A stretch of DNA of 19,025 bases from Acidobacteriota bacterium (GCA_011523485.1 WTGR01000831.1:1-19025), one strand, 5' to 3'; counted from the first letter of the stretch, positions 1 to 8,328 are shown. Notes: generated by a model from the sequence alone, not told the origin. Numbers and translations are program-made.

Positions 1-2562
1 GTCGAAGCCGCTCGCAGCGAGATGTTCGCGGCAGTGAATGCGGCGACGGCGTTGCAGAACGTCATCGACAACGCCGCCTCGGTCCACCGTCGAATCGCCG
101 AATCCCTGTCGAAGACCGAGGCGGAAGCGGCCGATCTCGAGGCGGAGTCCGACCGCATCGGCCGGGAACGGGCGGCGGCGGAAGCGGCTCGCGGCCAGGG
201 GCGCGAGCGGTTGGCGGCCGTGCATGCCGCGCGGGCCGAGCGGAAGGCGGAGCTCGCGTCCGCCCGCGTTGCGATCGAGTCCCGTGCGAGCGATCTGCGG
301 GCTCGCGAGCAGCAGGTGGCGGTGGCGCGCGCGCGCGTCGAGTCGCTCGAGGAGATCGAGGCCGGGCGCACCGCGTACGGCGAAGCCGCGCGAAAGATCC
401 TCGCCGCCGGCAGCGAGGTCGCCCATCATGGATCGGTGGCCGACCATCTCGAGGTCGAGCGGGCGGACGAAACGGCGGTCGAGTCCTGTCTGGCGGACGT
501 TCTGCAGGACGTGGTCGTGCCGTCGCGCAGGGACGCGCTCGCCGGTGCGGCGCTGGCCGCCTCGCGCGACATGGGGCGTTGCGGCTTCCTGGTCACCGAC
601 GACGCGCCGGCGACCAGCGCCGCCGACCCTCCGCATCCCGCGCTCCGGGGACTGACGGACGTCGTGCGGGTGAACGGCGCCGGCGAGGCCGCGGTGCGGC
701 GGTTGCTGCAGCGGCGGTGGGTCGCGCCCTCCATCGAAGAGGCGGCAGCCGCGGCAGGCGTGACGGAGGACCCGATCGCGACGCCGGAGGGCGTCGTCCT
801 GCGGGGAGCGGGCCGCCTCGCCGGTGGCGGCCGCCGGGGCGCTTCGGGACTGCTCGGTCCGAAGCGGGAGATCAAGGAGTTGCGCGAACGCATAGGCCGC
901 GAGGCCGAGGCGGTCGAGAGGCTCGGCGGCGAGATCGAGGCGCACGAGGCCGGCGCGGTGCGGATCGAGCACGCGCTCGGCGCGCTGCAGGACGACGAGC
1001 ACACGCTGGAGAAGCAGCTCGTCGGCCTCGACATGCAGTTGACGCGGCTCGACGACGAGCGGACGCGGGTTGCGGACCGGCAACGGCTGGTCGAGATCGA
1101 ACGCGGGCAGTTGACGGAGGAGCGAGGCGCCCTCGAGGCGCGGGAGGCGGAGGCGCGCGAGGCGATCGAACGGCTGGGGGCGGACCAGAGATCGGCCGAC
1201 GAGCGTTTCATGGAGGCCGAGCGCCGCCTGCACCACGCCCGTGAGGCGGTCGAGTCCCTGGGGCAGGACGCCGCCAACTCCAGAGCGCGGCACGCGACCA
1301 TGTCCGAGCGCGCCGCGGCGCTTGCATCCGACGTGCGGCGGCTCGATGACCAGGCCGACGAGCTGCGCGAAAGGATCGCGCGGTGCGAAGCCGACAACGA
1401 GCGCGCCGGCGCCGACAGAGGCCGCATTCTGGAGGAGGTGGCCTGCTGCGAACGGAAGCTCGACACCGACGTCGAGGAGTTCGATGCGCTCCGGCGGCAG
1501 ATCGTGCAGGTCGACGAGCAGGTTGCGGAGTTGCGGCAGCGGATCGCGGCTCACGACGAGCAGGTCCGCGGCGGCCGGCAGGCGCTCGAGGGCGCCCGCG
1601 CCGAGGTCGGCAGGCAGGAGGTGTCTCTGGCCACCGCCGACGCCGATCTGGCGCACCTGACGGAGTCGTGCACGGCGTCGTTGCAGGCCAGCCTGCAGGA
1701 CGTCCGGCGGGAGGTGGACGCACTCGAAGCGGATGGCCCGCTCGAGCCCGACCGGGCGCTCCTCGGCGCGCGGGCGCCTGCGGCGGATGCATCCGATGAT
1801 GACCCGCCCATCGCGACGGCGACCGAGGCGCAAGAGGGCTTCGCCGATGAAGATGCCGTCGGTGCGGACGACGTGAGCGGGACGGACGGCGGCCCAGAGC
1901 CGGCCGAGACCCGACCAGTCGACGCGGATGCGATGGTCGACCTGCTGCGCGCGAAGGTCGAACGGCTCGGGGCAGTCAACATGATGGCCATCGACCAGTT
2001 CGACGAGCTGGAGGAGCGGCACGCGTTCCTTACTGGCCAGCGGAAGGATCTGCTCGATTCGATTGCGACGACGGGAGATGCCATCAAGCGGATCGATGCA
2101 ACGACCCGCACGCGTTTTCGGGAGGCGTTCACGGCCGTCAACGAGCATTTTCAGTTGACGTTCGAGACGCTGTTCGGGGGTGGGCGCGCCGAGCTGGTGC
2201 TGCTCGACGAATCGGACGTGCTGGAGAGCGGCATCGACATCGCCGCGCAACCGCCGGGGAAGCGGCTCCAGAGCATTCAACTGCTCTCCGGCGGCGAGAA
2301 GGCGCTGACGGCGATGGCGTTGATGTTCGCCATCTTCAAGTATCGGCCGAGCCCCTTCTGTCTTCTGGACGAGATCGACGCGCCGCTGGACGACGCCAAC
2401 ATCGGGCGTTTCGTGGACATGCTGCGCGGACTGCAGGATCGGACGCAGTTCGTCCTGGTCACGCACAACCGCAAGACGATGGAGATCGCGGACCGCCTCT
2501 ACGGCATCACGATGGAGGAGCCGGGCGTGTCCAAGCTGATCTCCGTCAACATGGCGCAGTAG
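1..2562 (+). CDS. smc: Chromosome partition protein SMC, C-terminal part (5' truncated by window edge)
   Basis: SMC is the ATPase of the bacterial condensin SMC-ScpAB, which compacts and segregates the chromosome. The reading frame is open from base 1, so the N-terminal head and first coiled coil lie outside; the ATG at 22 is internal. Visible in order: the end of the first coiled coil, the hinge (roughly bases 430-880, ending with GLLGPKREIKEL), a long Glu/Arg/Ala-rich return coiled coil (about 880-1730), an acidic low-complexity stretch (about 1732-1935), the neck (ERLGAVNMMAIDQFDELEER) and the C-terminal ATPase head. The head has the ABC signature LLSGGEKAL (from 2281), the Walker B segment CLLDEIDAPLDDAN (about 2359-2400) and the switch histidine in VTHNRKTMEIAD (about 2458-2493). 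All C-terminal catalytic motifs are intact and the protein ends normally. The acidic stretch is unlike the family norm. The identification is firm; the number of missing residues is unknown. Confidence 0.97.
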   Translation, partial: VEAARSEMFAAVNAATALQNVIDNAASVHRRIAESLSKTEAEAADLEAESDRIGRERAAAEAARGQGRERLAAVHAARAERKAELASARVAIESRASDLRAREQQVAVARARVESLEEIEAGRTAYGEAARKILAAGSEVAHHGSVADHLEVERADETAVESCLADVLQDVVVPSRRDALAGAALAASRDMGRCGFLVTDDAPATSAADPPHPALRGLTDVVRVNGAGEAAVRRLLQRRWVAPSIEEAAAAAGVTEDPIATPEGVVLRGAGRLAGGGRRGASGLLGPKREIKELRERIGREAEAVERLGGEIEAHEAGAVRIEHALGALQDDEHTLEKQLVGLDMQLTRLDDERTRVADRQRLVEIERGQLTEERGALEAREAEAREAIERLGADQRSADERFMEAERRLHHAREAVESLGQDAANSRARHATMSERAAALASDVRRLDDQADELRERIARCEADNERAGADRGRILEEVACCERKLDTDVEEFDALRRQIVQVDEQVAELRQRIAAHDEQVRGGRQALEGARAEVGRQEVSLATADADLAHLTESCTASLQASLQDVRREVDALEADGPLEPDRALLGARAPAADASDDDPPIATATEAQEGFADEDAVGADDVSGTDGGPEPAETRPVDADAMVDLLRAKVERLGAVNMMAIDQFDELEERHAFLTGQRKDLLDSIATTGDAIKRIDATTRTRFREAFTAVNEHFQLTFETLFGGGRAELVLLDESDVLESGIDIAAQPPGKRLQSIQLLSGGEKALTAMALMFAIFKYRPSPFCLLDEIDAPLDDANIGRFVDMLRGLQDRTQFVLVTHNRKTMEIADRLYGITMEEPGVSKLISVNMAQ

Positions 2563-2566
2563 TCGG

Positions 2567-3682
2567 GTGAACGAAGGCAAGGCGGCTCGCTTCCACCGGC
2601 TGAGGCGCCGGAGCCGGCGCCTCGCGTTCGTCGCGAGGGCCGGTATCCTCCTCGCCGCGGTCGTTTGGGGATACCCGGCGGACTTCGTCTCCGCCGCCCT
2701 GTCCGTGGCCGTGCTGCCCGACCCGGTTCAGGTTGTGCTGGGGGCCGGTCTGTTCGCGGCCGCGCTCTTCCTGGCGAGCGAGTTGCTGGCGCTGCCCTTC
2801 GTGTTCCACGCGGACTTTCTGCTGGAACGGCGGTTCGGCCTCTCGCGGCAATCGTTCGGCGGTTGGCTGCTCGGGCAGGGGCAGGCGACCGTGATGCGGA
2901 TGGCCGGGTGGGCCGCTGGTGCGGTTGCCGTCTATGCGGCCATCGGGATCTGGCCGGACACGTGGTGGCGGCTGGCGGGAGCGGGCTGTCTGGTGGCGGG
3001 AGCGGCGGAGGCGAGCCTCGCCTCCGCCATGCTGGCGCGGCGCACGCGGCCGCTGGAGCGACCAGCGCTGCGGGCTCGACTCGAGGCGCTGACGCGTCGG
3101 GTCGGAGCGCCGAACATCGCCATTCACGAATGGCGCGTCGGGCCGACGAGCGATGCCGCGAACGCGGCGGTCGTCGGTATCGGTCCCTCCCGGCGCATCC
3201 TGGTCTCGGACACGTTGCTCGATGACTACAGCGACGAGGAGATCGAGGTGATCATCGCGCACGAGATCGGCCACCACGTGCACTGGGACATGTGGCAGAC
3301 GATCATCTGCTCCGCCGCGGTGGCGCTGGCGGCGTTCTGGACCGCCGAAACGGTGCTGAGCGCTGCGCCGCTGGCAATCCTCGGCGTCGAGGGCCTGTGG
3401 GACGTCGGCAGCGTCCCGCTGCTGGCGCTCGTGTACGGGGCGGTCTCGATCGCCGCGGCTCCGATCGTCAACCTGCTGTCACGCTGGCACGAGCGCAGAG
3501 CCGACCGCTACGCGCTGCGCGCGACGGGCAATCTCGAGGCGTTCGTGTCCGGACTCCGCCGGGTGAGCGCGCAGTATCTGGCCGAGGAACGCCCCCCGCG
3601 GCTCGTCGAGTGGTTCTTCCATTCCCACCCCTCGCTGGCCGCCCGCACGGCGGGAGCCCGCGCCGCGGCTTCGAAGAGTTAG
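2567..3682 (+). CDS. Ste24/CAAX-prenyl-protease-like M48 family membrane zinc metallopeptidase
   Basis: This predicted integral-membrane zinc endopeptidase has 371 residues. The catalytic motif HEIGHH (residues 232-237) gives the HExxH zinc site, and RWHERRADRYAL (307-318) supplies the downstream Glu/Asp expected in M48 (E309, D313). Several hydrophobic spans are visible: about residues 20-50, 53-80, 112-128, 136-156, 244-272 and 282-304. The segment FLLERRFGLSRQSFGGWL (84-101) closely resembles the N-terminal domain of CAAX prenyl protease 1 (Ste24, M48A), which argues for that branch over HtpX. The C-terminal HSHPS (352-356) is also family-typical. Bacterial members are thought to act in membrane-protein quality control; a prenylated substrate should not be assumed. 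The start is the GTG four bases after the smc stop, with no strong ribosome binding site, so translation is probably coupled to smc. The family is secure; the substrate is unknown. Confidence 0.9.
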   Translation: MNEGKAARFHRLRRRSRRLAFVARAGILLAAVVWGYPADFVSAALSVAVLPDPVQVVLGAGLFAAALFLASELLALPFVFHADFLLERRFGLSRQSFGGWLLGQGQATVMRMAGWAAGAVAVYAAIGIWPDTWWRLAGAGCLVAGAAEASLASAMLARRTRPLERPALRARLEALTRRVGAPNIAIHEWRVGPTSDAANAAVVGIGPSRRILVSDTLLDDYSDEEIEVIIAHEIGHHVHWDMWQTIICSAAVALAAFWTAETVLSAAPLAILGVEGLWDVGSVPLLALVYGAVSIAAAPIVNLLSRWHERRADRYALRATGNLEAFVSGLRRVSAQYLAEERPPRLVEWFFHSHPSLAARTAGARAAASKS

Positions 3683-3690
3683 GAGCGTCT

Positions 3691-3708
3691 GTGCCGCAGA
3701 AGCGGTGC
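3691..3708 (+). terminator. Possible weak terminator hairpin in the convergent gap
   Basis: Nine bases after the M48 stop lies an inverted repeat: a 7-bp stem containing two G-U wobbles, closed by an AGAA tetraloop (GTGCCGC-AGAA-GCGGTGC). No T-run follows, so it is not a textbook intrinsic terminator. The same gap (3683-3773) holds a second, wider inverted repeat, GGCCCG at 3722-3727 with CGGGCC at 3763-3768, just past the pnp stop. Either may serve to end transcripts, or termination may be Rho-dependent. Confidence 0.3.
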
Positions 3709-3773
3709 AGATCTCCAGTCAGGCCCGGTTGGGCGGCGATCGGACCCAAAGGCGACGATTGTCGGGCCGGGGG

Positions 3774-5984
3774 CTACCGCCGCGCGGGCTCGCGGTTCCC
3801 GCCGCGCTGGCGCGGGGGACGAGACGATCCGCCGCCCGGTGCGCCGCCGCGGCGGTCCGGGCGGTGCGGCTGGCCGTCGCTCTTGTCGCCGTTGTCGGAC
3901 GCTCCGCCCGGCAGCAGGGCCTTGCGACTCAACCTGACCTTGCCGGAGGGGTCGACGTTGATGACCTTCACCAGTACCTGGTCGCCCTCGGTCAGCTCGT
4001 TGCGCACCTCGTTCACGCGGTAGTGTGCGATCTCGGAGACGTGGAGGAGTCCGTCGATGCCGGGCAGAATCTCCACGAACGCCCCGAAGTCGGTGATGCG
4101 CTGCACCTTGCCGAGGTAGGTCTTGTTCAGCTCGGGGCTCGCGGTCAGCTCCTCGATGATGGCGATGGCCTTCTGCGCCGACTCCTCGTCCGTCGACGCC
4201 ACGTTGACCCGGCCATCGTCCTCGACGTCGATCTTGACGCCGGTGCGGTCGATGATGCTGCGGATGGTCTTTCCGCCCGGTCCGATTACGTCGCGAATCT
4301 TGTCGACCGGAATCTGAATGGTCACGATGCGCGGGGCGTGCGTGGAGATGGATTCGCGCGGCGTCGAGATCGTGACGCCCATCTTCTCCAGAATGTGGAG
4401 TCTGCCGGCCCGCGCCTGGTCGAGTGCCTCGCGCATGATCTCCGTCGTGATCCCGGAGACCTTGATGTCCATCTGCAGCGCGGTGATCCCCTCGCTGGTA
4501 CCGGCCACCTTGAAATCCATGTCGCCGTAGTGATCCTCGGCGCCCGCGATGTCGGAGAGAATGGCGTGCCGGCCGCCCGCCTCGTCGAGGATCAGCCCCA
4601 TCGCGATTCCGGCCACGGGACGCTTCATGGGCACGCCGGCGTCCATCAGCGCGAGCGCGCCGCCGCAGACGCTGGCCATGGACGACGAGCCGTTGGATTC
4701 GAGGATGTCCGAGACGACGCGCAGCGTGTACGGGAAGTCCTCCTCGCTCGGAATCATCGGCGCCAGGCTGCGCTCCGCGAGGTGGCCGTGTCCGATCTCC
4801 CGCCGCCCCGGCCCGCGCAGGAACTTCACCTCGCCGACCGAGAAGGGCGGAAAGTTGTAGTGCAGCATGAAGCGCTTGTAGGTCTCGCCGTCGACCAGCT
4901 CGATCTTCTGCTGGTCGTCGGCCGTGCCGAGCGTAGCCGAGACGAGCGCCTGGGTCTCGCCGCGCGTGAACACCGCCGACCCGTGGGCGCGGGGCAGCAC
5001 GCCGATGTCCGAGGAGATGTCGCGGACCTGATCGAACGCCCGACCGTCGAGACGGCGGCCCGCATCGAGAACCTCGTCGCGCAGGACCTTCTCCTTCAAG
5101 TCCTTGAACACCACCTTGGCGTCCGCGCGGCGATCCGGATCGTCGTCGGGAATGGACGCGAGCAGGTCGTCGAGCGCACGATCGACCTGGGCATAGCTCT
5201 CGAGCTTGTCCTTGACGCGCATGGCGTCGGCGAGCGGGGCGAGCGCCTGCGCCTCGATTTCCCGGCGGACGGTCGCATCCACTTCTCTGGCGACGACGTC
5301 CGTCTTCGGCTTTCCGACGGCCGCGGCCATCGTCTCGATGGCGTCGATGATGTTGCGAATGGCCGCGTGGCCCGCCTCGAGAGCGCCGAGCATGACGTCC
5401 TCGCGCACCTCCCGGGCTCCCGCTTCGACCATTACGATCGCGGCGCGGCTGCCGGCGACGATGAGATCGAGGTCGCTCTGCTTGCGTTCCGGATACGTCG
5501 GGTTGATCACGAACGCCCCGTCGAGCAGGCCGACACGGACCGCGGCGATGGGGTGTGCGACGGGAATGGACGATACGGCGAGGGCGGCCGACGCGCCGGT
5601 CAGGGCGAGCACGTCGGAATCGTTCTCGGGATCGGCGGACAGGAGCAGCGCGATAATCTGTGTCTCCCGCGTCCATCCGTCGGGAAACAACGGCCGGAAG
5701 GGCCGGTCGATGAGCCGGCTCGTCAGAACCTCCTTCTCGGTCGGTTTGCCTTCCCGCTTGAAGAAACCGCCGGGGATCCGGCCGGAGGCGTAGGCGTACT
5801 CGCGGTAGTCGACCGTGAGCGGCAGGAAGTCGATGCCCTCGCGCGCGGTCGCCGCGGCGCAGGCCGTGACGATGACGAAGGTGTCGCCGTAGCGCACGGT
5901 GACGGCGCCGTCCGCCTGTTTGGCCAGCTTGCCGGTCTCGATCGTGAGGGTGGATCGGCCGACTTCAACCTGGGCCGTGTGCAT
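3774..5984 (-). CDS. pnp: Polyribonucleotide nucleotidyltransferase (PNPase)
   Basis: PNPase degrades RNA 3'->5' with phosphate, releasing nucleoside diphosphates, and can act in reverse. The 736-residue product has the full family layout. The first RNase PH-like core runs about 1-215, followed by a helical linker to about 300. The second RNase PH core runs about 305-545, with [14 protein letters not shown] and the active-site stretch EDHYGDMDF, whose D484 and D490 match the E. coli catalytic aspartates D486/D492. A KH domain follows ([11 protein letters not shown], about 555-612) and an S1 domain ([28 protein letters not shown], broken here as about 625-693). The last ~43 residues are a Gly/Arg/Pro-rich basic tail. 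The ATG at 5984 is chosen because the usual N-terminus begins there and GGAG lies nine bases upstream. The gene ends the rimP-to-pnp operon and follows rpsO by 96 bases, the widest gap in the operon. Confidence 0.98.
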   Translation of the reverse strand: MHTAQVEVGRSTLTIETGKLAKQADGAVTVRYGDTFVIVTACAAATAREGIDFLPLTVDYREYAYASGRIPGGFFKREGKPTEKEVLTSRLIDRPFRPLFPDGWTRETQIIALLLSADPENDSDVLALTGASAALAVSSIPVAHPIAAVRVGLLDGAFVINPTYPERKQSDLDLIVAGSRAAIVMVEAGAREVREDVMLGALEAGHAAIRNIIDAIETMAAAVGKPKTDVVAREVDATVRREIEAQALAPLADAMRVKDKLESYAQVDRALDDLLASIPDDDPDRRADAKVVFKDLKEKVLRDEVLDAGRRLDGRAFDQVRDISSDIGVLPRAHGSAVFTRGETQALVSATLGTADDQQKIELVDGETYKRFMLHYNFPPFSVGEVKFLRGPGRREIGHGHLAERSLAPMIPSEEDFPYTLRVVSDILESNGSSSMASVCGGALALMDAGVPMKRPVAGIAMGLILDEAGGRHAILSDIAGAEDHYGDMDFKVAGTSEGITALQMDIKVSGITTEIMREALDQARAGRLHILEKMGVTISTPRESISTHAPRIVTIQIPVDKIRDVIGPGGKTIRSIIDRTGVKIDVEDDGRVNVASTDEESAQKAIAIIEELTASPELNKTYLGKVQRITDFGAFVEILPGIDGLLHVSEIAHYRVNEVRNELTEGDQVLVKVINVDPSGKVRLSRKALLPGGASDNGDKSDGQPHRPDRRGGAPGGGSSRPPRQRGGNREPARR

Positions 5985-6003
5985 GGGGATGGGCTCCAGT
6001 TCT

Positions 6004-6064
6004 CGGGACGACTCATGGTCCCGGCGCGTTGCGCGGAGAGGCGGGCAGCGGTCTCGTCGGGACC
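6004..6064 (-). promoter_or_regulatory. pnp leader with two mutually exclusive stems
   Basis: On the transcript strand the rpsO-pnp gap contains GGTCCCG (6064-6058), CGGGACC (6023-6017) and GTCCCG (6009-6004). The middle element can pair with the first (7 bp, long loop holding a small CGCG-TTG-CGCG hairpin) or with the last (6 bp, 8-base loop). The second stem ends about seven bases before the pnp Shine-Dalgarno (GGAG, 5997-5994). In E. coli the rpsO-pnp leader is an RNase III site through which PNPase represses itself. An analogous role here is inference only. Confidence 0.35.
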
Positions 6065-6080
6065 GGTCGTTGTCTCGCGC

Positions 6081-6350
6081 CTACTTGCGGATGCCGAGCC
6101 GCTTGATCAGGTCCGCGTATCGCTCGGTATCCTTGCCTTTGAGGTAGTCGAGGAGGCGACGACGCCGACCGACGAGTTGCAGCAGGCCACGACGTGAGTG
6201 GTGATCCTTGGCGTGGGTCTTGAAGTGCTCCGTCAGGTAGGTGATGCGTTCGCTGAGAATCGCGATCTGTACCTGCGGGGAGCCGGTATCGCTGTCGTGC
6301 AGCCGATACGAGCCAATCAGTTCAGACTTCCGCTCCTTGGCCAGCGCCAC
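6081..6350 (-). CDS. rpsO: 30S ribosomal protein S15
   Basis: S15 is a primary 16S rRNA-binding protein of the small-subunit platform. The 89-residue product matches the family's usual length. It contains the conserved core: [16 protein letters not shown] (about residues 20-35), the [19 protein letters not shown] segment with the paired His and Arg residues that bind rRNA, and [12 protein letters not shown]. Two starts are possible. GTG at 6350 is preferred because GAGAGGT (6365-6359) sits eight bases upstream and gives exactly 89 residues. The TTG at 6356 would leave only two bases between the site and the start. The gene lies 54 bases after truB, and the bases just upstream (about 6361-6378) are noticeably richer in A+T than the surroundings. 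I could not define a convincing promoter there, although rpsO has its own promoter in E. coli. Confidence 0.97.
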   Translation of the reverse strand: MALAKERKSELIGSYRLHDSDTGSPQVQIAILSERITYLTEHFKTHAKDHHSRRGLLQLVGRRRRLLDYLKGKDTERYADLIKRLGIRK

Positions 6351-6358
6351 GTGCAACT

Positions 6359-6365
6359 ACCTCTC
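6359..6365 (-). promoter_or_regulatory. Ribosome binding site deciding the rpsO start
   Basis: The transcript-strand sequence GAGAGGT differs from the ideal AGGAGGT core by little. It stands eight bases before GTG at 6350 and only two before TTG at 6356. It therefore supports the shorter, 89-residue S15. Confidence 0.6.
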
Positions 6366-6404
6366 TACTCTTGCTTTACTCGCCACTGCGTTCAACACGC
6401 GATC

Positions 6405-7334
6405 CTACACTAGAACGATTGTCGGGTGCAAAAGCCGGGCCGCGCCCACTTTCGCGATAGCGATCAACAGACCCTCCCCGTCGTAGAGCTTCGCCGTCGC
6501 CGCTTCGGAGGAGACCGCGGGTGCGGCCCAGTCCGCGCTCGACGAGACGACGTCGGCAACGGTCAGATCGTTGCCGTGCCGCGCCCGCCGTGCGCCGTGC
6601 TCGGTCAGCACCAGTCGCGGGAGCTCCGGCAACAGCTCCGCGAGCGGCACCATCCGGTCCGCGACGGCGGGACCTCGGGATTCGATCTCTTCGATCGAGA
6701 CCGCGCCGCGCAGATCGAACGCCCCGTTGCGGTGCCGCCGCAGCGTTTCCAGGCAGCCTCCGCAACCGAGCGCCGCGCCGAGGTCGTGGGCGAACGCGCG
6801 CATGTAGAAGCCCGGGTCGCACGTGACGCGGCACTGCACCCGCGTGCCGTCGACCCGCAGCACGGCGGCGGCGTGCACGGTCACCTCGACCGGGTCGGGC
6901 GCGACCGGCTGGTTCCTCCGGGCGAGCTTGTAGGCCCGAACGCCGCGGATCTTCTTGGCCGAGAACGGCGGGGGGCGCTGCGGCCGGGTGCCCACGAAAG
7001 CCGCCATCGCCCGTTCGATGGCCGCCGGATCCGGGGCGTTCACGAGGCCGGTTCCCATCCTGTCCCGCGCGTCCGCGGTGATCGTGCCGGTGGCGTCGTA
7101 GGTGTCGGTCGAGACGCCGAGCAGGATGCATCCTTCGTAGGTCTTGCGTCCCGCCGAGAGGAGGGAGGCAAGGCGCGTCGCCTTTCCTACGACGAGCGGC
7201 AGCACCCCGGTGGCCAGCGGGTCCAGCGTGCCTATGTGACCGACGCGTTTGACCCCGAGCGACCGGCGGGCGTGCGCCACGACGTCGTGCGACGTCAGGC
7301 CGGAGGGCTTGTCGACGACCAGAACCCCATCCAT
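6405..7334 (-). CDS. truB: tRNA pseudouridine(55) synthase TruB
   Basis: TruB converts U55 in the T-arm of tRNAs to pseudouridine and also helps tRNA fold. The 309-residue product starts MDGVLVVDKPSGLTSHD. It has the catalytic motif GHIGTLDPLATGVLPL, with the nucleophilic aspartate at residue 38, then the conserved TKTYEG-like RKTYEGCILLG segment. RPPPFSAKKIRGVRAYKLAR is the KxxxxxAY-type motif, and DPGFYMRAFAHDLG belongs to the catalytic core. The C-terminal part (about 225-309) looks like a degenerate PUA-type tail ending in hydrophobic residues. The frame is open further upstream to 7493, but that stretch lies inside nrnA and lacks homology to the family. The ATG at 7334 is one base after the nrnA stop codon (TGAGATG), with no clear Shine-Dalgarno, which suggests translation by re-initiation after nrnA. 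Confidence 0.96.
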   Translation of the reverse strand: MDGVLVVDKPSGLTSHDVVAHARRSLGVKRVGHIGTLDPLATGVLPLVVGKATRLASLLSAGRKTYEGCILLGVSTDTYDATGTITADARDRMGTGLVNAPDPAAIERAMAAFVGTRPQRPPPFSAKKIRGVRAYKLARRNQPVAPDPVEVTVHAAAVLRVDGTRVQCRVTCDPGFYMRAFAHDLGAALGCGGCLETLRRHRNGAFDLRGAVSIEEIESRGPAVADRMVPLAELLPELPRLVLTEHGARRARHGNDLTVADVVSSSADWAAPAVSSEAATAKLYDGEGLLIAIAKVGAARLLHPTIVLV

Positions 7335-7335
7335 C

Positions 7336-8328
7336 TCAGGACCCGGGTGCGGCCGCGACGGGCGTTCCGGATTCGGTGACGGCCGCGAGGGTGCGCGCCA
7401 GCAGCCGTGACTCGACGTCCGGCCCTGGTGCGTCCAGGGTGCAGCCGGCGGCATTGCGATGACCGCCGCCGCCGAATGCCGCGGCGACCGCACGGACGTC
7501 GACGAGTCCCTTCGATCGCAGGCTGACCCGGGTGACGCCGTCGAGCGCCCGGAGCATGATCACGGCTTCGACGTCCCGGGCGGCCAGCGGCAGGTTGATG
7601 ACGCCCTCCATGTCGTCGGGCGGGCAGCCGGTTTCGCGGAGCAACTGCTCGTCGATGCGCAGGACGGCGATGCGGCCGTCCGCCTCGAGGCGCATCTCGT
7701 TCAGCAACCGGCCCGTCAGGCGCAGCTTGCCGAGCGAGCTGTTCTGGTAGATCGCGGCCGCCAGGGCCGCGACGTCGACGCCGCGGGCGGCCACGTTCCG
7801 GCAGGTCTCGAACGTGCGGGCGGTGATGTTCGCATGCCGGAACGAGCCGGTGTCCGTCAGGATGCCGGCGTACAGCGCGGCCCCGATGTCCGGCGTCAAC
7901 GCGACGCCCAGCGCGGCGATCAGGTCATGCACCATTTCCGCGCAAGCCGCGGCGGTCGGGTCGAACCAGTTGAGCGCGCCGTACATCGCGTTGCCGGCGT
8001 GGTGATCGATGTTGACGACGGGCTGGCGGTCGAGTCCGGCGACCTCCGTGCGCTCCAGGGTTCCGCACTCCAGCACGACCGCGGCGTCGAAGCGTCCGTC
8101 CACGGCCGCGGCCACCTCGATCCCGTCCGCACCCCGGAGCGTTCTCAGGTAGGCGGGCGGCGCGTCATGGTTGACGATCCGGGCCGTCTTGCCCAGTGCG
8201 CGCAGCGCATGGGCCAGCGCCAACTGCGAGCCGATGGAATCGCCGTCCGGCCGGACGTGCGAGGCGAGCACGAAACGCTCGCCGTCGAGCAGGGCGGCCG
8301 TGATGCGTGCAAGCGGGTCAGGCGTCAT
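7336..8328 (-). CDS. nrnA: DHH/DHHA1 phosphoesterase, NrnA-type nanoRNase/pAp phosphatase
   Basis: NrnA-type enzymes degrade very short RNA oligomers and dephosphorylate 3'-phosphoadenosine-5'-phosphate, using manganese. The 330-residue product shows the DHH order. Motif I is HVRPDGDSIG (24-33). Motif II is VVLECGT (84-90), with Glu87 where most members have Asp. The NIDHH signature lies at 107-110 (D108, H109, H110), and GILTDTGSF (155-163) carries D159. The C-terminal DHHA1 domain ends with GGGGHRNAAGC (286-296), the substrate-binding loop. A GGAAG-type ribosome site lies just before the ATG at 8328, and the start overlaps the end of rbfA by 11 bases. The gene sits between rbfA and truB, next to PNPase, so finishing RNA decay is a sensible role. 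Family assignment is strong; the exact substrate preference (nanoRNA, pAp or c-di-nucleotide linear products) cannot be read from sequence. Confidence 0.9.
   Translation of the reverse strand: MTPDPLARITAALLDGERFVLASHVRPDGDSIGSQLALAHALRALGKTARIVNHDAPPAYLRTLRGADGIEVAAAVDGRFDAAVVLECGTLERTEVAGLDRQPVVNIDHHAGNAMYGALNWFDPTAAACAEMVHDLIAALGVALTPDIGAALYAGILTDTGSFRHANITARTFETCRNVAARGVDVAALAAAIYQNSSLGKLRLTGRLLNEMRLEADGRIAVLRIDEQLLRETGCPPDDMEGVINLPLAARDVEAVIMLRALDGVTRVSLRSKGLVDVRAVAAAFGGGGHRNAAGCTLDAPGPDVESRLLARTLAAVTESGTPVAAAPGS

Noticed and set aside
426..1466. 346-codon Ser/Arg-rich frame on the minus strand opposite smc
   Set aside because: It is a shadow of the SMC coiled-coil codons, with no recognisable domain and no ribosome site.
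3705..6197. Long open frame of 830 codons on the plus strand across pnp
   Set aside because: It is antisense to a complete PNPase gene, has low-complexity Arg/Asp/Gly composition and no domain. Long antisense frames are expected at this GC content when the third codon position of the real gene is G or C.
6357..6404. Promoter for rpsO in the truB-rpsO gap (TTGAAC as -35)
   Set aside because: No acceptable -10 lies at 16-18 bases spacing; only local A+T enrichment is visible.
7335..7493. TruB frame extending 53 codons upstream
   Set aside because: This stretch lies inside nrnA, and TruB proteins begin at MDGVLVVDKP.
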